A stretch of 64,000 bases of DNA. Source: Tetragenococcus solitarius NBRC 100494. GTDB lineage: Bacteria > Bacillota > Bacilli > Lactobacillales > Enterococcaceae. Of the stretch, positions 1-7,237 are shown piece by piece (positions within the stretch are counted from its first letter, which is position 1; every line of letters begins with the position of its first letter). Both the position numbers and the translations under genes were made by a program. The DNA is taken from positions 1 to 64,000 of the forward strand of contig NZ_BCPY01000003.1 in NCBI RefSeq assembly GCF_001544195.1. The letters run 5' to 3'. The notes under the pieces were generated by a model. The model did no database searches. It was not told where the DNA came from and worked only from the letters and a program-made list of their open reading frames with translations.

Positions 1-3
1 CAT

Positions 4-40
4 AAAAAATGAAGAGTGCTTAGTCAGCATTCTTCATTTT
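4..40 (-). terminator. Intrinsic terminator of copYZ
   Basis: Two 13-nt arms (8..20 and 26..38) pair with one G-U wobble around a 5-nt loop. On the minus strand the hairpin is followed by a run of T. It begins just after the copZ stop, so the copYZ transcript probably ends here and no copper ATPase gene is co-transcribed downstream. Confidence 0.85.
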
Positions 41-44
41 AAGC

Positions 45-254
45 TTAAACTGCTTTTGCGTCATAACCAGTTTCATTAATTTTTTCGGCGATTTGTTGGC
101 TGTTTACTTTTGTCTCATCAAATTTAATTACGCCGTTGTTTCTTTTTAAATGAATATTAACCTTCTGGATACCTGGCAGTTCATTGACTGCATTTTCAAT
201 GCGCATGACGCAATGAGCGCAATTCATACCTTCAATAGAAAACTTTTGTTTCAT
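45..254 (-). CDS. copZ: Copper chaperone CopZ
   Basis: A 69-residue single-domain heavy-metal-associated (HMA) protein. The metal-binding motif GMNCAHC lies at residues 9-15, with the ferredoxin-like fold expected of CopZ/Atx1 chaperones. In the family the two cysteines bind Cu(I) in the cytosol and deliver it to CopY or to a P-type ATPase. The start overlaps the copY stop by 4 bases (ATGA), so the two are translationally coupled. The next sequence downstream is a terminator, so copA/copB are not in this operon. The length is typical of enterococcal CopZ. Confidence 0.93.
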   Translation of the reverse strand: MKQKFSIEGMNCAHCVMRIENAVNELPGIQKVNIHLKRNNGVIKFDETKVNSQQIAEKINETGYDAKAV

Positions 255-709
255 ATTGCTTTCCCTCCGTTTGATTCTTCTTTACAAATGCACTGTCCTG
301 GAATACAGTTGCAAGCAATTTCTGCTACTGGAACTTTTTCTGCTAAAATCGCTTCAATACTATCAATATCTTCTTGTGTTAATTCTGCTTTTTCAAGCAT
401 ATCAGCAATTGTGCTACCGACCTTTTTGGCACATATATGAGAAAATATATTTTCCGTAGCGCTACGAACCGTTTGTTCTTCTGTAACTTTTGCAGAATAA
501 ACAAACTTTTTGCCCGCTTGTTCTGTCTGTAAAACGTCTTTTTTGACCAGTCTTCCAAGTAATGTTTTCGTTGTCGCTAGCTTCCATCCTTTGGAGCTGC
601 TTAACAAATCATTGATTGTCTTAGCGTCAGTTTTTCCTTTAGTCCAAACTACACGCATGACTTCCCACTCAGAGTCACTAATTTTAATTGGTTCCATCAA
701 TGTGTTCAT
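251..709 (-). CDS. copY: Copper-responsive repressor CopY
   Basis: A 152-residue BlaI/MecI/CopY family winged-helix repressor. The N-terminal part (about residues 8-75) carries the DNA-binding domain. The C-terminal tail has the CopY zinc/copper motif CxCxxxxCxC ([10 protein letters not shown], about residues 134-143). In the family Zn-CopY binds the cop box, and Cu(I) delivered by CopZ displaces zinc and releases the operator. The gene overlaps copZ by 4 bases. A cop box and a promoter lie directly upstream. Translation may begin at the first ATG or at a second ATG four codons in. The GAGAGGGG ribosome site fits either. Confidence 0.93.
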   Translation of the reverse strand: MNTLMEPIKISDSEWEVMRVVWTKGKTDAKTINDLLSSSKGWKLATTKTLLGRLVKKDVLQTEQAGKKFVYSAKVTEEQTVRSATENIFSHICAKKVGSTIADMLEKAELTQEDIDSIEAILAEKVPVAEIACNCIPGQCICKEESNGGKAI

Positions 710-732
710 AAGTCCGCCCCTCTCTCACAATA

Positions 733-761
733 AGTTTACATCTGTAATCAAAATTTGTCAA
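733..761 (-). promoter_or_regulatory. copYZ promoter
   Basis: On the minus strand a perfect -35 TTGACA (756..761) is separated by 17 bases from a -10 TAAACT (733..738). It lies about 25 bases upstream of copY and overlaps the cop box, the arrangement expected for steric repression by CopY. Confidence 0.8.
737..746 (-). promoter_or_regulatory. cop box (CopY operator)
   Basis: TACATCTGTA is an exact match to the published cop box core TACANNTGTA. It overlaps the -10 hexamer of the copYZ promoter. Only one box is visible, whereas Enterococcus hirae has two. Confidence 0.85.
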
Positions 762-821
762 AGAAATTTTCCTTTTCATCCTATTCCCTATAGTAAAAGT
801 TATTTATTTTATAGAAAACTA

Positions 822-857
822 AAAAATTGGAAGCACATATCGGCTTCCAATTTTTAT
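822..857 (-). terminator. Intrinsic terminator after tagO
   Basis: Arms 822..834 and 843..855 form a perfect 13-bp stem around an 8-nt loop. T runs flank it on both strands, so it may work in both directions. The stem overlaps the tagO stop codon. Confidence 0.85.
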
Positions 858-1990
858 TTTTTTTCATGTTTATTTTTATGTTTCTTCCTTTTCAATACAT
901 TTTGTCGATGTTGACGATTCCCTAGAAACTTTAATGTTCCCATTAATGGTTGGCGGTTTTCTCCTACCAACCCAATTAATTCAATAAACAATTCTAAGCC
1001 AAATAGTGTACTAATTACAAGTAAAACAATCGCCCAAGTACTAGCGTAATTCATCAACAACGCGATTAAAGCAAAGACCATTGCTAAAGCATAAATGGTA
1101 AGTACTGCTCCACGATGAGTAAAACCTAACGAAAGCAGACGATGATGCAGGTGCATTTTATCAGCAGAAGAAATCGGCTTTTTATTAAAATAACGACGCA
1201 GCATAGCATAAACCGTATCAGTAATAGGAACACCTAAAATAAACATTGGTGTCAATACAGAAATAAAAGTGGCGTTTTTTAAACCTTGCAAAGAAAAAAC
1301 AGAAATCATAAATCCCAAAAATAAAGCGCCCGTATCTCCTAAATAGATGGTTGCTGGATGAAAATTATATGGGAAAAAGCCCGCAATCGCAGCTACTAGT
1401 GAAAAAATCATAATTGCAAGAGGAACTCCGTTCGTTGGTAAAAAGAAATAACTAATCAAACCAATCGTTACTAAAGCAATAACTGATACACCGCATGCTA
1501 AGCCATCCAATCCATCAATCAAATTTACAGCATTCGTAATGGCTAATATCCAGATAAGTGTCATTGGCAAGCTCAACCAACCAAGCTGAAATGAACCAAT
1601 AAATGGAATTGAGATTGTACTTATGCCGATATCTCCAATAAAATAAATTGCAAGTGATGCTACTACAATCCCTAACGATTTTTGTGCTGGTGATAGTTCG
1701 AAAATGTCATCCGCCAGCCCTGTTACTATAATAATGGAAGCAGCAAGCAACATAGGCCAGACGCGCTGAGCATCTAACATATCATTAAATTCCCATAGAA
1801 TAGCCGTAGTAAATGAAATAAAAATACCTAACCCGCCGGCTGTGGGCATAGTCTTATCATTGATACGGCGTTCTCCGGGACGATCGACTGCGCCGATTTT
1901 AAAGGATAATAATTTCAACAGCGGCGTTAAGATAATTGTCAAAATCATTGTCGCAAACAATTTTAATATAAATTGAAACGTGAAACCCAT
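854..1990 (-). CDS. tagO: Undecaprenyl-phosphate N-acetylglucosaminyl 1-phosphate transferase (TagO/WecA family)
   Basis: A 378-residue polytopic membrane enzyme of the MraY/WecA family. It has about 10-11 hydrophobic segments, the early DRPGERR and TAGG motifs, the NLIDGLDGLA motif (about residues 155-164) that binds Mg-UDP-sugar, and a cytoplasmic HHRLL motif near residue 280. In the family it moves GlcNAc-1-phosphate from UDP-GlcNAc to undecaprenyl phosphate. This is the first step of wall teichoic acid or, in enterococci, rhamnopolysaccharide synthesis (EpaA). The C-terminus is very basic. It is the last gene of the map-yihY-tagO run and lies 32 bases after yihY. Confidence 0.88.
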   Translation of the reverse strand: MGFTFQFILKLFATMILTIILTPLLKLLSFKIGAVDRPGERRINDKTMPTAGGLGIFISFTTAILWEFNDMLDAQRVWPMLLAASIIIVTGLADDIFELSPAQKSLGIVVASLAIYFIGDIGISTISIPFIGSFQLGWLSLPMTLIWILAITNAVNLIDGLDGLACGVSVIALVTIGLISYFFLPTNGVPLAIMIFSLVAAIAGFFPYNFHPATIYLGDTGALFLGFMISVFSLQGLKNATFISVLTPMFILGVPITDTVYAMLRRYFNKKPISSADKMHLHHRLLSLGFTHRGAVLTIYALAMVFALIALLMNYASTWAIVLLVISTLFGLELFIELIGLVGENRQPLMGTLKFLGNRQHRQNVLKRKKHKNKHEKK

Positions 1991-2022
1991 TCGTCTTTCT
2001 CGCTTTCATTCGTCTTTTTAAC

Positions 2023-2892
2023 TCAGAAAATCTTATCGCTTTCTTTTAATTCACCGTTAAAAAACTCTTCCATCGAAGCATTTAATACACTACCTAAAAT
2101 GATAATCATTGCAGCAAAATTTAGCCATAACATCAAAACAACAAAACTTCCGATAATTTGATAACCACTTACTGTAGTCGCAAAATATTTTGCGTATAAC
2201 CCAAACACTTGGGATAGCAGCAACCAGCCAACAGTGGCAAAAATAGACCCTGGAAGAATAGAGCGTATTTTCATTTTGGCATTAGGTACCATCCAATAAA
2301 TAATGGCCATTAGTACAAATAAAGCAATAAATGTAAGTGGCCATTTTACCGTTTGGAACACATTGACAAAGGAATCAGGAATTTGGAAAATTGGCTGAAT
2401 TGCATCTAAAAGTACTTGACCTGCCCCAATAATAAGTGAAAGAGCAACCATCGCAAATAAAAAGAGAATCAAAACAAGAACAGATAAAATTCTAGCCACA
2501 ACGCCAGCGCGTTGTTCGACTCCTAAACTTTTATTCATTGCTTTTTGCAAAGCGTTAATACTCTTGCTTGCAGACCAAATCGTCGTAATTGCTGAAATAG
2601 AAAGCAACCCACCTGAACTTTGAGTCAATAAATCTTTAATCGCTGGACCTAAGAATTGATAAATCGTACTCGGCATAATTTCTTGAATATATGGTAGTAC
2701 GGAATTGGGGTCAATACTTAGAAAAGGTAGAATATTTCCCACAGTAATCAATAATGGAAAAAGAGATAATAATAAGTAATAAGCTACTACAATAGAGTAC
2801 GTAGTAAACTCAGATATCTTGATTCTTTCTTTTAAAATACTAAAAAATCTTGAAAAACTCTTCTGGTTATTCCCTACTTCTTTTTTGCTCAT
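2023..2892 (-). CDS. YihY/virulence factor BrkB family membrane protein
   Basis: A 289-residue integral membrane protein of the YihY/BrkB (UPF0761) family. It has about six hydrophobic helices, the YYLLLSLFPLLI segment near residue 38 and a conserved WLNFAAMIIILGSVLNA segment near residue 255. The family is linked in some annotations to RNase BN, but that assignment was an error. The actual molecular function is unknown, with transport or lipid-related roles proposed. It lies 16 bases downstream of map and is probably co-transcribed with it. Confidence 0.85.
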   Translation of the reverse strand: MSKKEVGNNQKSFSRFFSILKERIKISEFTTYSIVVAYYLLLSLFPLLITVGNILPFLSIDPNSVLPYIQEIMPSTIYQFLGPAIKDLLTQSSGGLLSISAITTIWSASKSINALQKAMNKSLGVEQRAGVVARILSVLVLILFLFAMVALSLIIGAGQVLLDAIQPIFQIPDSFVNVFQTVKWPLTFIALFVLMAIIYWMVPNAKMKIRSILPGSIFATVGWLLLSQVFGLYAKYFATTVSGYQIIGSFVVLMLWLNFAAMIIILGSVLNASMEEFFNGELKESDKIF

Positions 2893-2908
2893 CGCCTTCT
2901 CCTTTTAG

Positions 2909-3673
2909 TTAATACGTTCCCTCTTCACCTTGTGAAGTCAAAATACGAGGACCTTCTTTAGTAATCGCTAAACTATGTTCATATTGACAACTTAAACTTC
3001 CATCTTTAGTATAAGCCGTCCAACCATTTGGATCCATTTTCATTTCCCAACTTCCAGTATTAATCATAGGTTCAATGGTGACGACCATGCCCTCTTTTAA
3101 ACGCAATCCTTTTCCTTTTTGCCCATAGTGCGGAACGGCAGGTTCTTCGTGAATTGTCGGTCCTATTCCATGTCCAATAAAATCACGGACAACACTGTAG
3201 CCTTCGCCTTCCGCATAAGTTTGGATTGCATGACCAATATCTCCTATACGGTTTCCTACTTTGGCTTGTTCAATGCCTAAATACAAAGATTTTTTTGTTA
3301 CTTCCATCAAACGCTTGACTTCATCCGTTGGTTGACCTACCGCATAAGACCAGCATGAATCAGAAATCGCTCCTCTTAAATCCACACACATATCAACTTT
3401 AATCAAATCACCATCTTTTAGCGGTTTTTTGCGCGGAAAACCATGACAAATTTCGTCATTAATACTAGTACAAGTAGCATACTTATAACCTTCAAACCCA
3501 ATTTGTGCAGCAATTCCTCCGTGGCTTTCAATATAGTCACGCGCAAATTCTTCAATATCCCAACTGGTAACTCCAGGTTTAATAAATGTTCGAAGTTGTT
3601 TATGTACATCGGCTAGTAAGGCGCCAGACTCATCCATACTATCGATTTCTCTTTTTGACTTTAATGTAATCAT
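2909..3673 (-). CDS. map: Methionine aminopeptidase, type I
   Basis: A 254-residue M24A metallopeptidase that removes the initiator methionine from nascent proteins in the cytosol. Visible family features are the KVDMCVDLRG segment with the first aspartate ligand, SDSCWSYAVG with the second, GHGIGPTIHEEP with the histidine ligand, and TIEPMI and CQYEHSLAIT with the glutamate ligands. An SD (AAAGGAG) precedes the ATG. A promoter lies upstream, and yihY and tagO follow in the same direction. Its length matches the class without a zinc-finger N-terminal extension. Confidence 0.95.
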   Translation of the reverse strand: MITLKSKREIDSMDESGALLADVHKQLRTFIKPGVTSWDIEEFARDYIESHGGIAAQIGFEGYKYATCTSINDEICHGFPRKKPLKDGDLIKVDMCVDLRGAISDSCWSYAVGQPTDEVKRLMEVTKKSLYLGIEQAKVGNRIGDIGHAIQTYAEGEGYSVVRDFIGHGIGPTIHEEPAVPHYGQKGKGLRLKEGMVVTIEPMINTGSWEMKMDPNGWTAYTKDGSLSCQYEHSLAITKEGPRILTSQGEEGTY

Positions 3674-3703
3674 TCTTTTATCTCCTTTATTGAAATCTTG
3701 TCT

Positions 3704-3733
3704 ATTTTACCACACGAAGCTCTTTTTTTCCAA
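3704..3733 (-). promoter_or_regulatory. Candidate map promoter
   Basis: On the minus strand TTGGAA (3728..3733) is followed after 18 bases by TAAAAT (3704..3709), about 30 bases upstream of map. The match is good but not perfect. Confidence 0.55.
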
Positions 3734-3763
3734 ATTTCAAAGGATGAAAAACAGATGAATTAT

Positions 3764-3791
3764 TTTACTTAAATCATTAATTTGCTATAAT
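3764..3791 (+). promoter_or_regulatory. Candidate flavodoxin promoter
   Basis: TTTACT, a 16-base gap, then a perfect TATAAT (3786..3791) preceded by an extended -10 TG. It lies about 75 bases upstream of the flavodoxin start. Confidence 0.6.
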
Positions 3792-3866
3792 AATAAAATA
3801 ATGAGCAGACAAAACGAGGGAGAAATAAGCAGAATATTTTTCGCTATTACATATTAGGAGGTACTT

Positions 3867-4316
3867 ATGACTTTAGCCAAAATTATCTATGGCAGTTTAA
3901 CAGGGAACACAGAAGAAATCGCCGATATTGTTTGTGAAGCTTTAGAAAATTTAAATATTGAAGTAGAAATCGATGAATGTACACAAGTCGATGCAGCAGA
4001 GTTTAAAGCGGCAGATATTTGTGTGATTGCAGCTTATACCTATGACGAAGGAACAATTCCTGATGAAATGTTAGATCTTTACGAAGACCTACAAGAGTTA
4101 AACTTAAGCGGCAAAGTGTTCGGTGTATGTGGGTCAGGCGACACTTTCTACGAACACTATGCCACAGCAGTTGATAAATTTGAAAAAGCCTTCTTAGCTG
4201 CTGGCGCAAAAAAAGGAAGCGCAAATATCAAAGTTGACCTCGCAGCAGAAAAAGAAGACATCCAACAGTTAGAAGCTTTTGCTGCACAATTAGTCGCTAC
4301 CCAGCAAACAGTTTGA
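3867..4316 (+). CDS. Flavodoxin
   Basis: A 149-residue short-chain flavodoxin, a soluble FMN electron carrier. The FMN phosphate-binding loop is visible as YGSLTGNTEEIA at residues 8-19. The isoalloxazine-contacting loops are at about residues 56-62 (AYTYDEG) and 89-95 (CGSGDTF). It is very acidic, as usual. A consensus AGGAGG site precedes the ATG. It stands alone between its own promoter and a bidirectional terminator. Its redox partner cannot be told from context. Low-potential flavodoxins in this group can serve activases such as those of anaerobic ribonucleotide reductase. Confidence 0.92.
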   Translation: MTLAKIIYGSLTGNTEEIADIVCEALENLNIEVEIDECTQVDAAEFKAADICVIAAYTYDEGTIPDEMLDLYEDLQELNLSGKVFGVCGSGDTFYEHYATAVDKFEKAFLAAGAKKGSANIKVDLAAEKEDIQQLEAFAAQLVATQQTV

Positions 4317-4317
4317 T

Positions 4318-4364
4318 AAAAAAAGCAAGAGCACTCTCTAAAACGAATGTCCTTGCTTTTTTTT
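4318..4364. terminator. Bidirectional terminator between flavodoxin and the TetR gene
   Basis: A/T-flanked arms AAAAGCAAG and CTTGCTTTT form a stem with a long loop, and a run of eight T follows on the plus strand and A on the other side. It lies exactly between two convergent genes. Confidence 0.8.
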
Positions 4365-4953
4365 AATGAAATTTAAAACCAGAAAAAGTCTGATTCAGTT
4401 TATCATTATTGGTTGTCAAATTTTTTACAGTCTCCGTTAATAAAATCTCAATTTCCTCATCACTAGGTTTCATAATATTGGCAGAAGTTAATGCAGCAAG
4501 TCCTGTTACTATAATCCAAAAACCTGCATATAAGGCAGAAAGCTTATCTTCTGGCAAGTCTTTATACTCTGGATCTTGTTGAACAAGTTGAACAAAATAA
4601 TCAAAAGAAAATTTTTGCAATGAATGATCATCTAAACTTTCTTCTAAGTACAAGGCCTTATACAATTTCTTTTCTTTAATTGCAAACTTAATGTAATTAA
4701 AACCTAAATCAACCAATTTGTCTCCAGTATGGTCTTTAGGAAGAACCTCAGCAGAAAGATAGTCAAAAATTTCTTTAAGCAGTGCTTGCTTTAAGTCATC
4801 CATGTTCTTAAATTCTAAATAAATCGGTTGCGTGGAGCATTTCATCTTGGCTGCAATATTACGTGCAGTAAATTTGGAGAAACCTTCTTTTGCAACAACT
4901 TCATAAGCCGCTTTTAAAATTTGATCTCTTGTGATTGTTTTCTTTCTTGCCAT
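4363..4953 (-). CDS. TetR/AcrR family transcriptional regulator
   Basis: A 196-residue TetR-type repressor. The helix-turn-helix occupies about residues 9-55 (TRDQILKAAYEVVAKEG ... FTARNIAAKMKCSTQPIYLEF). The C-terminal ligand domain (about 60-196) is specific to this protein and gives no ligand clue. It is divergent from pepS with a 220-base gap holding a 9+9 palindrome. The regulator may therefore control itself, pepS or a distant target. The ATG has a good GGAGG site. No efflux pump is next to it. Confidence 0.85.
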   Translation of the reverse strand: MARKKTITRDQILKAAYEVVAKEGFSKFTARNIAAKMKCSTQPIYLEFKNMDDLKQALLKEIFDYLSAEVLPKDHTGDKLVDLGFNYIKFAIKEKKLYKALYLEESLDDHSLQKFSFDYFVQLVQQDPEYKDLPEDKLSALYAGFWIIVTGLAALTSANIMKPSDEEIEILLTETVKNLTTNNDKLNQTFSGFKFH

Positions 4954-5042
4954 TTATTTCTACCTCCTTAAATGACGTGCACTGTTATTTATCATTTTGT
5001 TCATTCTACCATTTTTTTCCGATAATTCAAAATTAGGTGTTA

Positions 5043-5064
5043 CGTTTCTTTAAAAAAAGAAACG
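5043..5064. promoter_or_regulatory. Palindrome, candidate TetR-type operator
   Basis: CGTTTCTTT and AAAGAAACG are perfect inverted repeats around AAAA in the divergent TetR/pepS region. A related GAAAGCGATTA copy of its right flank (GAAACGATTA) follows about 20 bases on. The palindrome could bind the divergent TetR protein. It lacks a T tract, so it does not look like a terminator. Confidence 0.4.
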
Positions 5065-5121
5065 ATTATTTCATAATAGAAAGCGATTACTTATTCTTTT
5101 CACGAAAAAAGCTGTAAGTTG

Positions 5122-5150
5122 TTTTGCTAATATCTTAATGTTATTATACT
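5122..5150 (+). promoter_or_regulatory. Candidate pepS promoter
   Basis: TTTTGC (5122..5127), 17 bases, TATACT (5145..5150), about 27 bases before the chosen pepS start. The -10 is good and the -35 is weak. Confidence 0.45.
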
Positions 5151-5176
5151 AAAGTATGGCAAGGGAGGAAAGAAAG

Positions 5177-6412
5177 ATGGATTTAGTAAAATTTAAAGAA
5201 AATTTAGATAAATACGCTCAATTAATTGTAGAAGTTGGTGTTAATGTTCAACAATCACACACAGTAGTCTTACAAATTAATGTTGATCAAGCTCCTTTGG
5301 CACGCTTAATTACCCAAAAAGCCTATGAACTAAAAGCTGCCGAAGTGATTGTAGAATGGTCAGATGAAAAAATACAAAAAGAATTTCTAGCCCATGCAAC
5401 AATGGACAGAATTTCAAATTTCCCACAATATAAAATCGATCAAACCCAAGAATGGATTGAAAAGGGAGCTAGCCGTATCTCAGTGATCTCTTCAGATCCC
5501 GGCTCTTTAGCTGATGTTGATAATAAAAGAGTCGCAGCTTATCAAAAGGCTTCTGGTAAGGGATTAGCCCATTTGCGTAAAGCAACTCAATCAAACCAAG
5601 TAAGCTGGACGGTGGTCGCTGCTGCAGGTGAAAACTGGGCCCAAAAAGTCTTTCCGAAGCTTTCGAAAGAAGAAGCCGTAGCTGCCTTATGGCAAGAGAT
5701 ATTTAAAACAACTCGAGTTGATCAAAAAGATCCAGTCGCCGCTTGGAAAAAACATGATGAAACATTAGAAGAAAAGGCAGACAAATTAAATGAACAACAA
5801 TTTGATGCACTTCATTATAAAGCCGAAGGAACAGATTTAACGATTGGACTACCTGAAAATCATTTATGGGAAGGCGCTGGCAGTTTTAATTCCAGAGGTG
5901 AAAAATTTATTGCAAATATGCCGACAGAAGAAGTATTTACTGCTCCTGACAGTCGTCGGATCGATGGTGTAGTTTCAAGCACAAAACCATTAAGTTATGC
6001 AGGTACAATCATCTCAGGCATGAAATTTACTTTTAAAAATGGAGAAGTTGTCGATTTTTCAGCAGAAAAAGGACAAGATGTTTTAAAAGACCTGTTAGCT
6101 ACTGACAAAGGAGCCAAATCTTTGGGCGAAGTCGCATTAGTGCCGGACCCGTCTCCTATTTCTCAATCAGGGATTATTTTTTACAACACTTTATTTGATG
6201 AAAATGCATCAAACCACTTAGCATTAGGATCAGCTTATGCATTTAATTTACAAAATGGTACTAAGATGAGTGAACAAGAGCTTAAAGAGCACGGTTTGAA
6301 TTTAAGCCAAACCCATGTTGATTTTATGATTGGTTCAAATCAAATGTCCATTGATGGTATCAAAAAAGATGGCACCGTCGTCCCTATTTTTCGTCATGGT
6401 GACTGGGCTTAA
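5177..6412 (+). CDS. pepS: Aminopeptidase PepS (M29 family)
   Basis: A 411-residue M29 thermophilic-type metallo-aminopeptidase, close to the usual 411-413 of streptococcal PepS. It cleaves N-terminal residues from small peptides in the cytosol and uses two metal ions. Conserved M29 stretches are FNSRGEKFIANMPTEEVFTAP (about residue 240 on), the LGEVALVPD segment and NASNHLALGSAY, which carry metal-binding Glu and His, and THVDFMIG near the C-terminus. The start is placed at this ATG because GGGAGG sits 8 bases before it. The ATG seven codons upstream lies before that SD. It has its own promoter and a strong terminator. Confidence 0.92.
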   Translation: MDLVKFKENLDKYAQLIVEVGVNVQQSHTVVLQINVDQAPLARLITQKAYELKAAEVIVEWSDEKIQKEFLAHATMDRISNFPQYKIDQTQEWIEKGASRISVISSDPGSLADVDNKRVAAYQKASGKGLAHLRKATQSNQVSWTVVAAAGENWAQKVFPKLSKEEAVAALWQEIFKTTRVDQKDPVAAWKKHDETLEEKADKLNEQQFDALHYKAEGTDLTIGLPENHLWEGAGSFNSRGEKFIANMPTEEVFTAPDSRRIDGVVSSTKPLSYAGTIISGMKFTFKNGEVVDFSAEKGQDVLKDLLATDKGAKSLGEVALVPDPSPISQSGIIFYNTLFDENASNHLALGSAYAFNLQNGTKMSEQELKEHGLNLSQTHVDFMIGSNQMSIDGIKKDGTVVPIFRHGDWA

Positions 6413-6414
6413 GT

Positions 6415-6452
6415 AAAAAGGTAAAAACGGTCACCCGTTTTTACCTTTTTTA
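6415..6452 (+). terminator. Intrinsic terminator after pepS
   Basis: A perfect 16-bp stem (6415..6430 with 6435..6450) with a TCAC loop, ending in six T. Confidence 0.92.
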
Positions 6453-6549
6453 TAACTTTTTTCTTTTTTTCAAGAGAGGCAAGTATTTTACGTAGTCAAT
6501 GCAAGAAATATTTGATAAAATCAACTTCATATAGAAGGGATGGAAAGAA

Positions 6550-7197
6550 ATGACCCCAAATCGTGAAGATTACCTCAAGTTGATTTTAGAGCTTGGTGGT
6601 GATCAGTCAAAAATTAATAATAAACAGATTGTTTCTGGCCTTGATGTATCAGCCGCTTCTGTTAGCGAAATGATTACTAAACTAGTTAAAGAAAATTTAG
6701 TAGAACATACCCCTTACCAAGGAGTCCAGTTGACAGATAAAGGTTTAGAAAAAGCTAGCTCACTCGTTCGTCGTCATCGTCTTTGGGAAGTTTTTTTAGT
6801 TGAACATTTAAAATATAGCTGGAATGAAGTACATGATGATGCCGAAGTACTTGAGCATGTAACTTCTGAAACGCTTGCCTCTCACTTAAACGAATACTTA
6901 GAACATCCAAAATATTGTCCACATGGCGGTATGATTCCAGGTGAAAATCAATTGGTCCACGAGAAAAAAAGAGAAAAGTTAAGTGATTATCCTGTAGGAA
7001 CCAAGATACGAATTGCTCGTGTACTTGATGAACGCGAGTTATTAGATTACTTAGTTGAAATTAACGTAAGTATTAATGAAGAGTATACCATTACTGACAT
7101 TACTGCTCATGAAGGTCCGATTACTATGAAGTCACAAGATAAAACTGTGCAAGTAAATTATAAAGCAGCCAGCACTATATTTGTTGACAGGCTTTGA
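6550..7197 (+). CDS. DtxR/MntR family metal-dependent regulator (EfaR-like)
   Basis: A 215-residue three-domain DtxR-family repressor. The winged helix lies at about residues 3-65, the dimerisation and metal-binding domain at about 70-140 and a FeoA/SH3-like domain at about 150-215. Metal-site residues are recognisable in HDDAEVLEHVTSETL and in CPHGGMIPG. In enterococci the relative EfaR represses Mn(II) uptake (efaCBA) when Mn is plentiful, and in streptococci SloR/ScaR do the same. No transporter is adjacent here. zwf follows 40 bases downstream and is probably read from the same transcript. Confidence 0.88.
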   Translation: MTPNREDYLKLILELGGDQSKINNKQIVSGLDVSAASVSEMITKLVKENLVEHTPYQGVQLTDKGLEKASSLVRRHRLWEVFLVEHLKYSWNEVHDDAEVLEHVTSETLASHLNEYLEHPKYCPHGGMIPGENQLVHEKKREKLSDYPVGTKIRIARVLDERELLDYLVEINVSINEEYTITDITAHEGPITMKSQDKTVQVNYKAASTIFVDRL

Positions 7198-7237
7198 TGA
7201 TTCGTTTAATCATTTTTTATTAAAAGGAAGTGTAAAA

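Noticed and set aside
5156..5176. ATG seven codons upstream of the chosen pepS start
   Set aside because: The GGAGG site lies between the two ATGs, so only the second can use it.
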